DNA from: a virus
Virus record (IMG/VR): IMGVR_UViG_3300045922_000130
Coordinates: 1-34,642 of that record
Length of the DNA stretch: 34,642 nt
Strand: one strand, 5' to 3'
Shown here piece after piece: positions 24,001 to 30,182 of this stretch. Below the pieces are notes generated by a model that searched no databases, was not told where the DNA came from, and saw only the letters and a list, made by a program, of their open reading frames with translations. The stretch's first letter is position 1, and the number at the start of each line of letters is the position of its first letter. A program made the position numbers and the translations under genes.

Positions 24001-25689
24001 AAAACAGGTATTGTTGCGGATACAACGAACAAAGGCTTTGATATTTATGATGAGACCAACACACTAAGGGATATAATAACTGCTGTACAAATTATAAACT
24101 TTGACACAGTAAGGCTCACGTTGTCGTCCCCCTTGGCAATAGGCGACAGTGTATGCTATGCGTGGGGCAGAAGCTCTCAAAACGGTTCCAGCTTTGGAGG
24201 TAACGCTACAGGACCCAGAGGCAACCTCTGCGACCAGCAAGGCGATATAGAAAACTACACAGGTGTTGACAACAATACTCGTTATTTGGATAATTACGCT
24301 TTAGTAGGAAAAATGACCATCGGCGAGTCTTCATTTGGGGGGACTGACGCGGATACGGCTGCTAAAGCAAGAGCAAACTTAGGCATCCGCCCCGAGGCTA
24401 CAAGGGAGCTGATGCGCCGCCCCACCCTAACGATTGATGGTGTTAATGGCGTGTTTTTTAAGCGAAACAGGGCGGTATCTATCAGCCAAGGCGACCTGTT
24501 AGCCTCCAGCTTTGCCACCTTTACCCGAGCCACGGCTTCGCTTTACACTGACGTAAGCGGGACAATACGATCCGCTGCTAGTGGCGTGCCTACCTACAAC
24601 TACCCACGCAACAGCCAAAGTGGAGGCTTGGGCATATTTAGGGCTGCTACCAACCTAATCGAGTGGAGCCAAGACTTTGGCAACGCATGGTGGACAAAAA
24701 CTAACGCAACAGTACCCTCAACCACTGGGGCTGGCGCACCCGATGGTACGGCTACCGTCAACACTATTCAAGCCAGTGCGGGGGCTGGCATACACGGCGT
24801 GCAATCTACATCAATGGGGAGCCTTACCACCACGGATAACTATGGCTACAGCGTGTACCTTGCAGCAGGCACGGCCAGTAAGGCAAGGATTAAGGTAGTC
24901 AACTCATCTAGCATGGTAATAGGCCAAGTGGATATTGACTTAACCACCTTTGTTGCCTCGGGCGTGGACGCTCTCAATTGTGCTATCTTCCCCCCTGTGG
25001 GCAATAGCAACTTAGGCAGGGTGGAGCTTTACCCTAGTGCTGCTATTGGCACAACAAGCGCAACCGTTGAGATACTGATACTAGACGGCAGCGGGAACGA
25101 AAGCTACACCGCAGCAGGCACAGAGACAATCCTTGCTTGGGGCGCACAGTTTGAGCGTTACAGGCCGACCCCATACTTGCTAAGTGCTGGTAGCAGTGGC
25201 GCACGCAACGCAGACACTTTGACTTTGGCTACAACAGAGGAGTGGTACGGCACGCCAAGGGGCATCACCTTGGCGATGGATACCGTGCTTGAACACTTTA
25301 ACGGCCCAACTACTGCCGAGTACAGGCGTTACCTGTTTACCACGCGCCTTGGTATAACTGATTTTATAAAGGCATATGTGGTTGGCAATCAAATAGTTAT
25401 TGGAGCAAAAAACAACAACGACACCGTAACGCTTACAACGGTTGCAGGCGTAACACTTACCCCCAACACGCAAATACGCTTAGCTGTCTCTACTAATGGT
25501 GCAAACGTGAATGTAGGAGTAAACGGCACAACCTTTAGCTTTGCCCGCACCTTACGCCCCAACGTTTTTACTCAACTCTCAGTGGGGGCAAACGAAAGTG
25601 ACCTAAGGCAACTCAACGCCCGCCTAGGGAAGCTAGACTTTTGGCCATTGGCCATGACGGCCAACCAGCTTGGAGACCTAACACGATGA
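20998..25689 (+). CDS. Giant tailspike: beta-helix, SGNH esterase, lectin-like end
   Basis: At 1563 aa this is the longest gene. KDFGAKGDGVTDDTVAIQ (residues 17-34) opens a pectate-lyase-3 beta-helix without an N-terminal adaptor. After about residue 640 there is a mid domain, then an SGNH/sialate-O-acetylesterase-like domain at about 715-970: GQS with Ser731, an AGDGGQT loop, HGES (854-857) and DNLH (Asp943, His946) match the SGNH blocks. From LGIRPEATREL (about 1130) to the end it is related to the end of the 14933 spike. So it may both cleave and deacetylate a surface glycan. It is GC-richer than its neighbours: I count 34 G or C in 24961-25020 but 17 in 26821-26880. The first 9 codons are AT-rich and come from repeat S1. 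Overlaps the genes on both sides by a few bases. Confidence 0.83.
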   Translation: MSKDFTKNIKDYVVSVKDFGAKGDGVTDDTVAIQSALDSSQGTIVTFPKGVYRCTSTLYVPSGTTLEGMGVGGWRANPFSSQADVTLYDLTTGSNLLFTGDGAKVHYLDFVTKNDEAGFSRSNINRLHNNANDEKFELYDYTNEDASGTTKATLKPFSVCVMLGDGIKQHRTILRNLRVVTSCPSGSEVYGTAGYAVQNEILPWARWDIGVWSRSGWDNAIYDSQVVGYYGINGLLITTMANTTPYEGTSPNLGFAENFSMQNTRIQSGLAIRSGDVIPVLSKTSNSITVEWSASHRFNTSGSLTTDDGTLVYTGLTYTAGSPNTLTFTGIANTSNVSSTAGGTLIRRTHNGGLANTSFINCEISDFGHSSRTDRASDSYPTGYKSKYRPALEMSGHPLRGVSFIDCLYDSTSYAHIHLGLARDIEFNNCYGEPKAYKLTPTSNSLSGGGLFICGPRSTKDYGRIYKGVITNYGITFVGNVNREPLVPVITGTRVSGFTDVFNPAQYFDNRWFHQLGTSAAGQKDINMLPLKGGRLVMKDASGNERWALDDTTDTITDSTQSTTYAFGAQLIVPNDREFEIKNATGLKFLEKPSNDNNVIHRNLAFNASDSTLTISSGAITVTNNFTRIDTEGSAALDELTTINKANSGGTFPLWLRTVSSSRDVLIKHQQAGNIRTFNGQDILLDHTNKVAFLFWNGVFWHAISLDSATTQLINAHGDTDWMHMLLYGQSLSYGASSTPVISTTQPYNNVKMNGTVITDNFIGTRTSFDALVETSRETPTSGMLNKLKQRLGNTAFTNTRFIGTAAGDGGQTLEQLGKGSFNFNRMIGEIQSAKNIATGLGDTYQVGAMGFVHGESAYRDALSSAEYQRQFLNFKRDFADAVSNVTRQNNVPVMITAQTASSRYYAGSTKLPTIALIQAAMAKDYKDITIACPIYCLEHAEDNLHLSAEGSRMLGYYLGLAAKRTVFDKVDWRPLEMIALNVQPTFVDVKHNVPYGKIQFKTGIVADTTNKGFDIYDETNTLRDIITAVQIINFDTVRLTLSSPLAIGDSVCYAWGRSSQNGSSFGGNATGPRGNLCDQQGDIENYTGVDNNTRYLDNYALVGKMTIGESSFGGTDADTAAKARANLGIRPEATRELMRRPTLTIDGVNGVFFKRNRAVSISQGDLLASSFATFTRATASLYTDVSGTIRSAASGVPTYNYPRNSQSGGLGIFRAATNLIEWSQDFGNAWWTKTNATVPSTTGAGAPDGTATVNTIQASAGAGIHGVQSTSMGSLTTTDNYGYSVYLAAGTASKARIKVVNSSSMVIGQVDIDLTTFVASGVDALNCAIFPPVGNSNLGRVELYPSAAIGTTSATVEILILDGSGNESYTAAGTETILAWGAQFERYRPTPYLLSAGSSGARNADTLTLATTEEWYGTPRGITLAMDTVLEHFNGPTTAEYRRYLFTTRLGITDFIKAYVVGNQIVIGAKNNNDTVTLTTVAGVTLTPNTQIRLAVSTNGANVNVGVNGTTFSFARTLRPNVFTQLSVGANESDLRQLNARLGKLDFWPLAMTANQLGDLTR

Positions 25690-25934
25690 GCTATCACCCC
25701 AACAACTACTTTTTGGTAGGAAACCTTGAAGGGGAGCAAGGGTATTACGTCAACGCCCCTGTAACCCCCTTAACAGGCGACTTGCCCGCCGATGTGTTGG
25801 CTTACAGTATTGCCCCGCCTGCCACGCCCAAGGTAAGCCTGCTAGGGGTGGATGCGGCCGATGTTGTCTACCTAAAGTTTGCTGACGAAGCCGAAGCCCG
25901 CACCGTGCTTGGCTTGCCACAAGACGAGGAGTAA
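25686..25934 (+). CDS. Small spike-associated protein, cassette 2 copy
   Basis: An 82-aa protein started by the ATG that overlaps the stop of the spike gene (ATGA). An upstream in-frame start inside the spike gene is less likely. It shares with the 18178 product the GDLPADVLAY motif, PPATP and an aliphatic end with acidic tail, and takes the same place after a spike, so the two are homologous parts of duplicated cassettes. Codon use is GC-rich, like the spike before it. Function unknown. Confidence 0.75.
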   Translation: MSYHPNNYFLVGNLEGEQGYYVNAPVTPLTGDLPADVLAYSIAPPATPKVSLLGVDAADVVYLKFADEAEARTVLGLPQDEE

Positions 25935-25938
25935 TTCC

Positions 25939-26226
25939 ATGACAGAAGTGGAACTTATTAAACTAACCGTTGCAGTGCTTGGCAATAGCCCTGTTGCAGC
26001 TGGCATGGTGGCCTCTGCCATGATCCTTAAAAGCGTGATAACCCGCTGGCTTGATTTGCGAGACAGGGAGCTGGAAAAAGAGCCACGGGAAAACAAAGAG
26101 GGGATTATTACAGGCCTCAAGGGTGTGACTAAGCAGATTGCAGAAGCAGTAGATACAACCAAGGCAGGGGCTAGCACCTTGCTTGACCAAGGCTTACTAA
26201 GGGGAGGACACATCATTTTATGTTAA
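25939..26226 (+). CDS. Holin-like small membrane protein, cassette 2, with a junction-made C-terminus
   Basis: Start chosen at the ATG at 25939 because GAGGAG lies 6 nt upstream; longer forms begin inside the previous gene. The 95-aa product has one hydrophobic helix at about residues 10-33 (VAVLGNSPVAAGMVASAMI), then a charged region (DLRDRELEKEPRENKE) and an amphipathic end, resembling a phage holin or holin-like accessory protein. The last five codons (HIILC) and the stop are read out of frame from the spike-end relic E1 at 26210-26267, so the original C-terminus was probably lost when this block was joined. Confidence 0.6.
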   Translation: MTEVELIKLTVAVLGNSPVAAGMVASAMILKSVITRWLDLRDRELEKEPRENKEGIITGLKGVTKQIAEAVDTTKAGASTLLDQGLLRGGHIILC

Positions 26227-26267
26227 AGAGTCTGGAGCAGGTAACACTGGATGGGTTGCGAAATAAT
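26210..26267 (+). pseudogene. Relic of a spike gene 3' end (E1, 57 of 58 bp as in 30058-30115)
   Basis: These 58 bases are the same, but for one base, as the last 58 around the stop of the spike gene at 27577-30114. In the old frame they still encode SFYVKESGAGNTGWVAK and a TAA, with nothing of that gene in front. They mark the right edge of the GC-rich block and lie directly before the hydrolase gene, so a whole spike gene once ended here. Confidence 0.9.
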
Positions 26268-26921
26268 ATGAATAAAGATACTGTTTTAATTGTTCACGGT
26301 GTTGGCGAAGGATTTTCAACTGAAGTCACGGTTGATGCTATTTCAAAAGTTTTGAAAATTGACCATAATCGCATTAGACTATTTGATTATGCGAAATATC
26401 TCGATTCTATTATTTGGCCTAGGTATACTTTATTCCCTATAACTATGTGGGCTAAAAAAAATAAGTTTGCAGATCAAGTTGGCGATGTTACAGCATGGGT
26501 CGGCTCTGGAGGAGCTAGAGAAAGAATAGTTTCAAATCTATTAAAAACTATATTATATGAAAAACCCAAATATATTGTAGCACATAGTTTAGGTAGTGTT
26601 ATAGGTTATCAAGCATTACTAAAATGTAATGACTTTAAAGGGGTACCTGAGCTTGATTATAACCCTATTTATGTTGGACTAGGTAGTCCTTTACATCTTT
26701 GGACGTTGAGGCAACTTAGTGGCTTGAATAATGAACATAATACACATATAAGTGAAAATAGTGTTTTTATTCAGGGTAAAAAAGATCCAATAGCTAAGTG
26801 GGGTAAAAACCCTTGGAAGTTTTTAGATAATAATGTTAATAATTTAGGGGTGCTTACCCCTAATATTGATCACGACTTAATAGGTTATTTAAATTATATT
26901 GCAGAGGAAGTTAAGTTATGA
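26268..26921 (+). CDS. Alpha/beta-hydrolase (lipase/esterase type)
   Basis: The 217-aa protein begins with a strand and oxyanion-type loop (TVLIVHGVGEG, residues 5-15). It carries the nucleophile elbow AHSLGS with Ser107, and likely acid and base at Asp173 (GKKDP) and His202 (DHDLIGYL). This is the alpha/beta-hydrolase triad order. It stands just before the amidase, their frames overlapping by four bases, so a role in lysis or in cutting a lipid or ester bond in the envelope is reasonable, as LysB does in mycobacteriophages; that host type is not implied. I start it at ATG 26268. A longer form from 26220 would be read out of frame through the spike relic, and although GGGGAGG lies 12 nt before that ATG, its 16 extra residues look accidental. 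AT-rich again. Confidence 0.75.
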   Translation: MNKDTVLIVHGVGEGFSTEVTVDAISKVLKIDHNRIRLFDYAKYLDSIIWPRYTLFPITMWAKKNKFADQVGDVTAWVGSGGARERIVSNLLKTILYEKPKYIVAHSLGSVIGYQALLKCNDFKGVPELDYNPIYVGLGSPLHLWTLRQLSGLNNEHNTHISENSVFIQGKKDPIAKWGKNPWKFLDNNVNNLGVLTPNIDHDLIGYLNYIAEEVKL

Positions 26922-27460
26922 GCAAACCTAAAAGAATAATTATTCATTGGACTGCAGGAGGGTTAAAAGCTAATTCAACTGATTTAAGCCATTACCACTA
27001 TATTTTTGAGGGGGATGGTACTATAAGAAACGGTCGGCATAGTGTATTATCTAATTGCCCTATTGTTAAAGATAGGGAATATGCCATGCACTGTGGTGGA
27101 GGTAACTCTTGGTCGGCGGGATATGCGTTATGTGGAGGTCCCCGTGGTTATAGGTTGGGGGAGATAACTCGTTTGTCGTATGAAAGAATGTGTCTTCGTA
27201 TAGCTCAAGATATACATAAATGGGGTATCACTTTAGGTAAAGATACCGTTATGACCCACTATGAGTTTGGGTTAGCTAACCCTAGAACATCTAGCGCTGG
27301 GAAGCCGGATATTAGTAGCTTGCCTTGGGCACCTGAAATACATGCTAAGGATGTCGGCGATCATATTAGAAGTTCAATAAATTGGTATTTAAAAAATCAA
27401 GTATTGAAAAAAGTTGTGAAAGAAAAATCACCAATCCCTGATAATGGTTCAGAGGATTAG
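26918..27460 (+). CDS. Endolysin: N-acetylmuramoyl-L-alanine amidase (PGRP/amidase-2 type)
   Basis: A 180-aa enzyme expected to cut the bond between N-acetylmuramic acid and the L-alanine of the peptide stem at the end of infection. The fold signature is RIIIHWTAGG at the start (zinc ligand His10), SHYHYIFEGDGTI, the AGYALCGG region, and THYEFG (His114), with Asp131 in GKPD at the place of the third ligand. T7 lysozyme has Cys there and many amidases Asp or Cys. No signal peptide or cell-wall-binding domain is present; the last 30 residues are charged. It overlaps the hydrolase by four bases. It therefore needs a holin, perhaps one of the membrane proteins at 18454 or 25939. Confidence 0.87.
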   Translation: MSKPKRIIIHWTAGGLKANSTDLSHYHYIFEGDGTIRNGRHSVLSNCPIVKDREYAMHCGGGNSWSAGYALCGGPRGYRLGEITRLSYERMCLRIAQDIHKWGITLGKDTVMTHYEFGLANPRTSSAGKPDISSLPWAPEIHAKDVGDHIRSSINWYLKNQVLKKVVKEKSPIPDNGSED

Positions 27461-27463
27461 GTG

Positions 27464-27496
27464 TTATAATGTCAAAAGATTTTACAAAAAATATAA
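27464..27496 (+). repeat. Start repeat S2 (33 bp, identical to 20993-21025)
   Basis: Second copy of the spike start repeat, three bases after the amidase stop. After base 27496 the two copies diverge. Confidence 0.9.
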
Positions 27497-27516
27497 TAAA
27501 ATACGAAACCTTCTAA
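27469..27516 (+). pseudogene. Relic spike start, 15-codon frame
   Basis: ATG 27469 opens the frame MSKDFTKNIIKYETF and a stop. The first nine residues equal those of the 20998 spike; then the frame is lost. It is the orphan 5' end of a spike gene whose body has been replaced by the promoter and gene that follow. Confidence 0.85.
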
Positions 27517-27519
27517 AGA

Positions 27520-27535
27520 GTAAACTTTAAGTAGA
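27520..27535 (+). promoter_or_regulatory. Candidate late promoter, copy 4
   Basis: GTAAACTTTAAGTAGA, one base from the consensus form, 41 bp before the fourth spike gene and just after the relic start. It would give this spike gene its own late transcript. Confidence 0.65.
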
Positions 27536-27576
27536 GTGTGCCTATTTGGCATTAAATAAGTTTGCGAGAATTTTAA

Positions 27577-30114
27577 ATGTCAGAAATCCAAAAAGTATAT
27601 TCACCAAAAAAATTAAGTGACCTTGTTAGCTTACCTAACTTAAGTGATGACACTGTTGTATTAGCGAGTAATAATAATCAAACGGGCAAACTAACTTTAT
27701 TAGGTTTACGTCAATACTTAAATGTGGATTCAATTGATACTGACTTTGCCGGTGTTTTGGCAAGTATTGGCACTTTAAATGAAAACGTTGCTCAAAATAC
27801 TGCTGATATTGAAGGTTTAGAAACAGTTAGTGCTACAAAACTGGGTTATAGTATTGTAACTGGAAATACTGTAGTTAATAGTCCTGCTGGTGATATAGCA
27901 TTTAATGTGAATGGAAATCAAGCACTTAATGTTACTTCTAGTGGTGTTGGATATGGTATAAATAATGTTAAAGACTTAGTTGGTGATGTAAACCCTGAAG
28001 GTGTTATATCAGCTAATAAAGGTAGTACCTATAGAAATTATAATGGTAGTGGTGGTCAAACACTTTGGCATAAAGTTCAAGGAAATGATGCTAACGGATG
28101 GTTGCCTGTTTCATCTAGTGTTGGCGTTAATGTAAAAGACTTTGGCGCAAAAGGTGATGGGGTTACGGACGATACCGTAGCTATTCAAGCTGCCTTAACC
28201 TTTGGGGCTGGAAATACAATATATTTTCCTAAGGGTAATTATATATGTTCCAACACACTAATTCTTCCAGACGCAACGACTCTAATTGGAGCAGGGGTTG
28301 GTCATTGGAGACCAGGAACCTTTAATGACTTAGATGAATATACGTTAGATCATGGAACTAACTTAGTTTTTGTGGGCACTGGGCCAAAGACCTATACAAT
28401 GGACTTTGTGACAGATATGCGCTGTTCTGGGCATGTTTTTACAAATCCAGAAATAGAATACACCCTTGATAGTGAGTTTTCATTAACTAACTTTACAAAT
28501 AATGATGCCTCCGAGGTTACATCTGCAACTTTAAAACCTTTTAGTGTCGCTATATTTTCTAACTCTCGTAATGGTAACATATTAAAAAATATGAGAGTTG
28601 TGCTTAACAACCCTAGTGTTGGGGAACAATATGGGGTAGGTAACTACAGAAGTGTGTCATCTTTATCATGGGGGGATAATTGGGATGTTGGCATATTCTC
28701 ATCATCTACAAGAGCATTTGAAACCCACAATGTTCAAGTTGTTGGTTACTGGAGAATTGCGGCTTTACTGCTATCCCCAGTAGACTATGGGTCAGAGGGG
28801 TTATCCGGGCTATCAGAGATGTGTAAATTTTACGATAGTATTTTCCAAGGGTTACGTGGAGTTTCCTTAAGATCTGGTGATCAATGGCCTATTGTAAGTA
28901 AAACGAGTAATAGTGTTACGACTAGATGGACAGGTAGCCATACTTTCCCATTGTCTGGTAATATAAGAATAGATGGTTCTATTTATTCTTACACTGGACT
29001 AACTTATAGTGCTGCTGGACCAATTTTAACTTTCACTGGGATATCAGACACTTCCTCTGTAGTTGCTGGCCAAAGTTTAATTGAGCGGACTTCCACACAA
29101 GGTTTAGCTAATACCACATTTTATGGGTGTGATATTACAGACTTAAGTCATAGTTCACGAATCCTTGAATATAATCCAGAATTCACTTTGGATGCTCGCC
29201 AGCCAGGTTCTGCACTAGAAATATCTGGTCAAGACTTAAGGGGTATTAATTTTATAGGGTGTTCTTTTTATGTTAATGGACCAGTATTAGGACACTTGGG
29301 GCGTGCTAGAAATATTAATTTCATAAGTTGTCATTTTGAAACAAAAACTAACAATAGTGCCGTATCTACAAACAGTGGTATCCTAGGTTCCGCATGGCTT
29401 GCCGGTGGGGATCAAAGTAATTCAGATAATTACCCCCTTACTAGAACTGACGATGTTAGGTTTATTGACACGATTGCTGATGACCCAAGGATTGATCGAT
29501 CTCCATTAATACCCTCTTCTAGTGGTAGTCGTCTAAAAGATTGTGGTTTTTTTAGACCAAATCAATACGTAGATACCTCCTATCCCACCAATTCTTACCC
29601 TAATCAATGGCAAAAAAATTATAGTACGGGAACATGGGGTGTCCAAAGTTCAACTGGGGTGCCACGCCTCGTTGTTCATGATACGCATGTGCAATCAGCA
29701 TCGGATTTTAGAGTAAGCAATTCAGCTAATAGATTACAACTAGAGCAAACAGACGCTCCAGTTAATGAGAAAGTCTGGGAGTTCACCAATACAAACTCTA
29801 GTGATGGGACTTTAATTCTACGAACAGCTTTAGATAACTTTAGTCCTGGAAATAATGCTTATACCATTTTACGGGATACTAGCAATGTGGTGGGGCAAAC
29901 TTGGAACTTGAATAGTGGGTTGTTTAGTTTTGAGGGTGGACCTATCCGTCTTGGATCTAGTGGTGCGCCAACGGTATTCACTGGATCAGGGACACCCGAA
30001 GGTGTTATAACCGCCCCTATCGGTTCCACGTATCATCGTACCGATGGAGGGGCGGGTACATCATTTTATGTTAAAGAGTCTGGAGCAGGCAACACTGGAT
30101 GGGTTGCGAAATAA
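27577..30114 (+). CDS. Tailspike with adaptor, beta-helix and short end module
   Basis: The 845-aa protein starts with the adaptor (LPNLSDDTVVLASNNNQTGK, residues 18-37) and a short helix with heptads. A module at about residues 132-172 carries NPEGVISANKGSTYRNYNG and ends in GNDANGWLPV. KDFGAKGDGVTDDTVAIQ (about 189-206) opens a pectate-lyase-3 beta-helix clearly related to that of the 20998 spike (shared LKPFSV, SKTSNS, LANT.F..C, RG..FI.C blocks). It ends with a second copy of the module, TPEGVITAPIGSTYHRTDGG, closing SGAGNTGWVAK. It lacks the lectin-like end and esterase. This is the gene whose 3' end matches relic E1. It probably degrades or binds a host surface glycan different from that of the other spikes. 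Confidence 0.82.
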   Translation: MSEIQKVYSPKKLSDLVSLPNLSDDTVVLASNNNQTGKLTLLGLRQYLNVDSIDTDFAGVLASIGTLNENVAQNTADIEGLETVSATKLGYSIVTGNTVVNSPAGDIAFNVNGNQALNVTSSGVGYGINNVKDLVGDVNPEGVISANKGSTYRNYNGSGGQTLWHKVQGNDANGWLPVSSSVGVNVKDFGAKGDGVTDDTVAIQAALTFGAGNTIYFPKGNYICSNTLILPDATTLIGAGVGHWRPGTFNDLDEYTLDHGTNLVFVGTGPKTYTMDFVTDMRCSGHVFTNPEIEYTLDSEFSLTNFTNNDASEVTSATLKPFSVAIFSNSRNGNILKNMRVVLNNPSVGEQYGVGNYRSVSSLSWGDNWDVGIFSSSTRAFETHNVQVVGYWRIAALLLSPVDYGSEGLSGLSEMCKFYDSIFQGLRGVSLRSGDQWPIVSKTSNSVTTRWTGSHTFPLSGNIRIDGSIYSYTGLTYSAAGPILTFTGISDTSSVVAGQSLIERTSTQGLANTTFYGCDITDLSHSSRILEYNPEFTLDARQPGSALEISGQDLRGINFIGCSFYVNGPVLGHLGRARNINFISCHFETKTNNSAVSTNSGILGSAWLAGGDQSNSDNYPLTRTDDVRFIDTIADDPRIDRSPLIPSSSGSRLKDCGFFRPNQYVDTSYPTNSYPNQWQKNYSTGTWGVQSSTGVPRLVVHDTHVQSASDFRVSNSANRLQLEQTDAPVNEKVWEFTNTNSSDGTLILRTALDNFSPGNNAYTILRDTSNVVGQTWNLNSGLFSFEGGPIRLGSSGAPTVFTGSGTPEGVITAPIGSTYHRTDGGAGTSFYVKESGAGNTGWVAK

Positions 30115-30115
30115 T
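30058..30115 (+). repeat. End repeat E2 (in-frame copy of 26210-26267)
   Basis: The 58 bases covering the last 18 codons and stop of the spike gene plus one base; one difference from E1 (C here, T there, silent in the spike frame: GGC-AAC against GGT-AAC). Confidence 0.9.
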
Positions 30116-30130
30116 TTATTAAATCTTTTT

Positions 30131-30157
30131 GTTTACCGTAGGTAAACTTTAAATAGA
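30131..30157 (+). promoter_or_regulatory. Candidate late promoter, copy 5, overlapping a palindrome
   Basis: GTAAACTTTAAATAGA (30142-30157) is the consensus form, 25 bp before the baseplate J gene. The palindrome GTTTACC-GTA-GGTAAAC (30131-30147) overlaps its 5' half. The dyad is absent at the other four copies and could be an operator or a weak terminator stem for the spike gene. Confidence 0.65.
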
Positions 30158-30182
30158 AAGCTCTTGAGATTTTTAAAATAAA

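Noticed and set aside
24677-24898. Rightward 73-aa frame inside the giant spike
   Set aside because: It overlaps the spike gene in another frame in GC-rich DNA, where chance frames are long; no ribosome site or known motif.
26220-26267. Longer start for the alpha/beta-hydrolase (MLKSLEQV...)
   Set aside because: These codons are the spike-end relic read in a different frame; the same bases encode the spike end at 30058-30115. The purine run upstream is 12 nt away, farther than usual, so I prefer 26268, with some doubt.
30131-30150. Rho-independent terminator after the fourth spike
   Set aside because: The 7-bp AT-rich stem is followed by only three T residues before the promoter motif continues, so a terminator is weakly supported and an operator is at least as likely.
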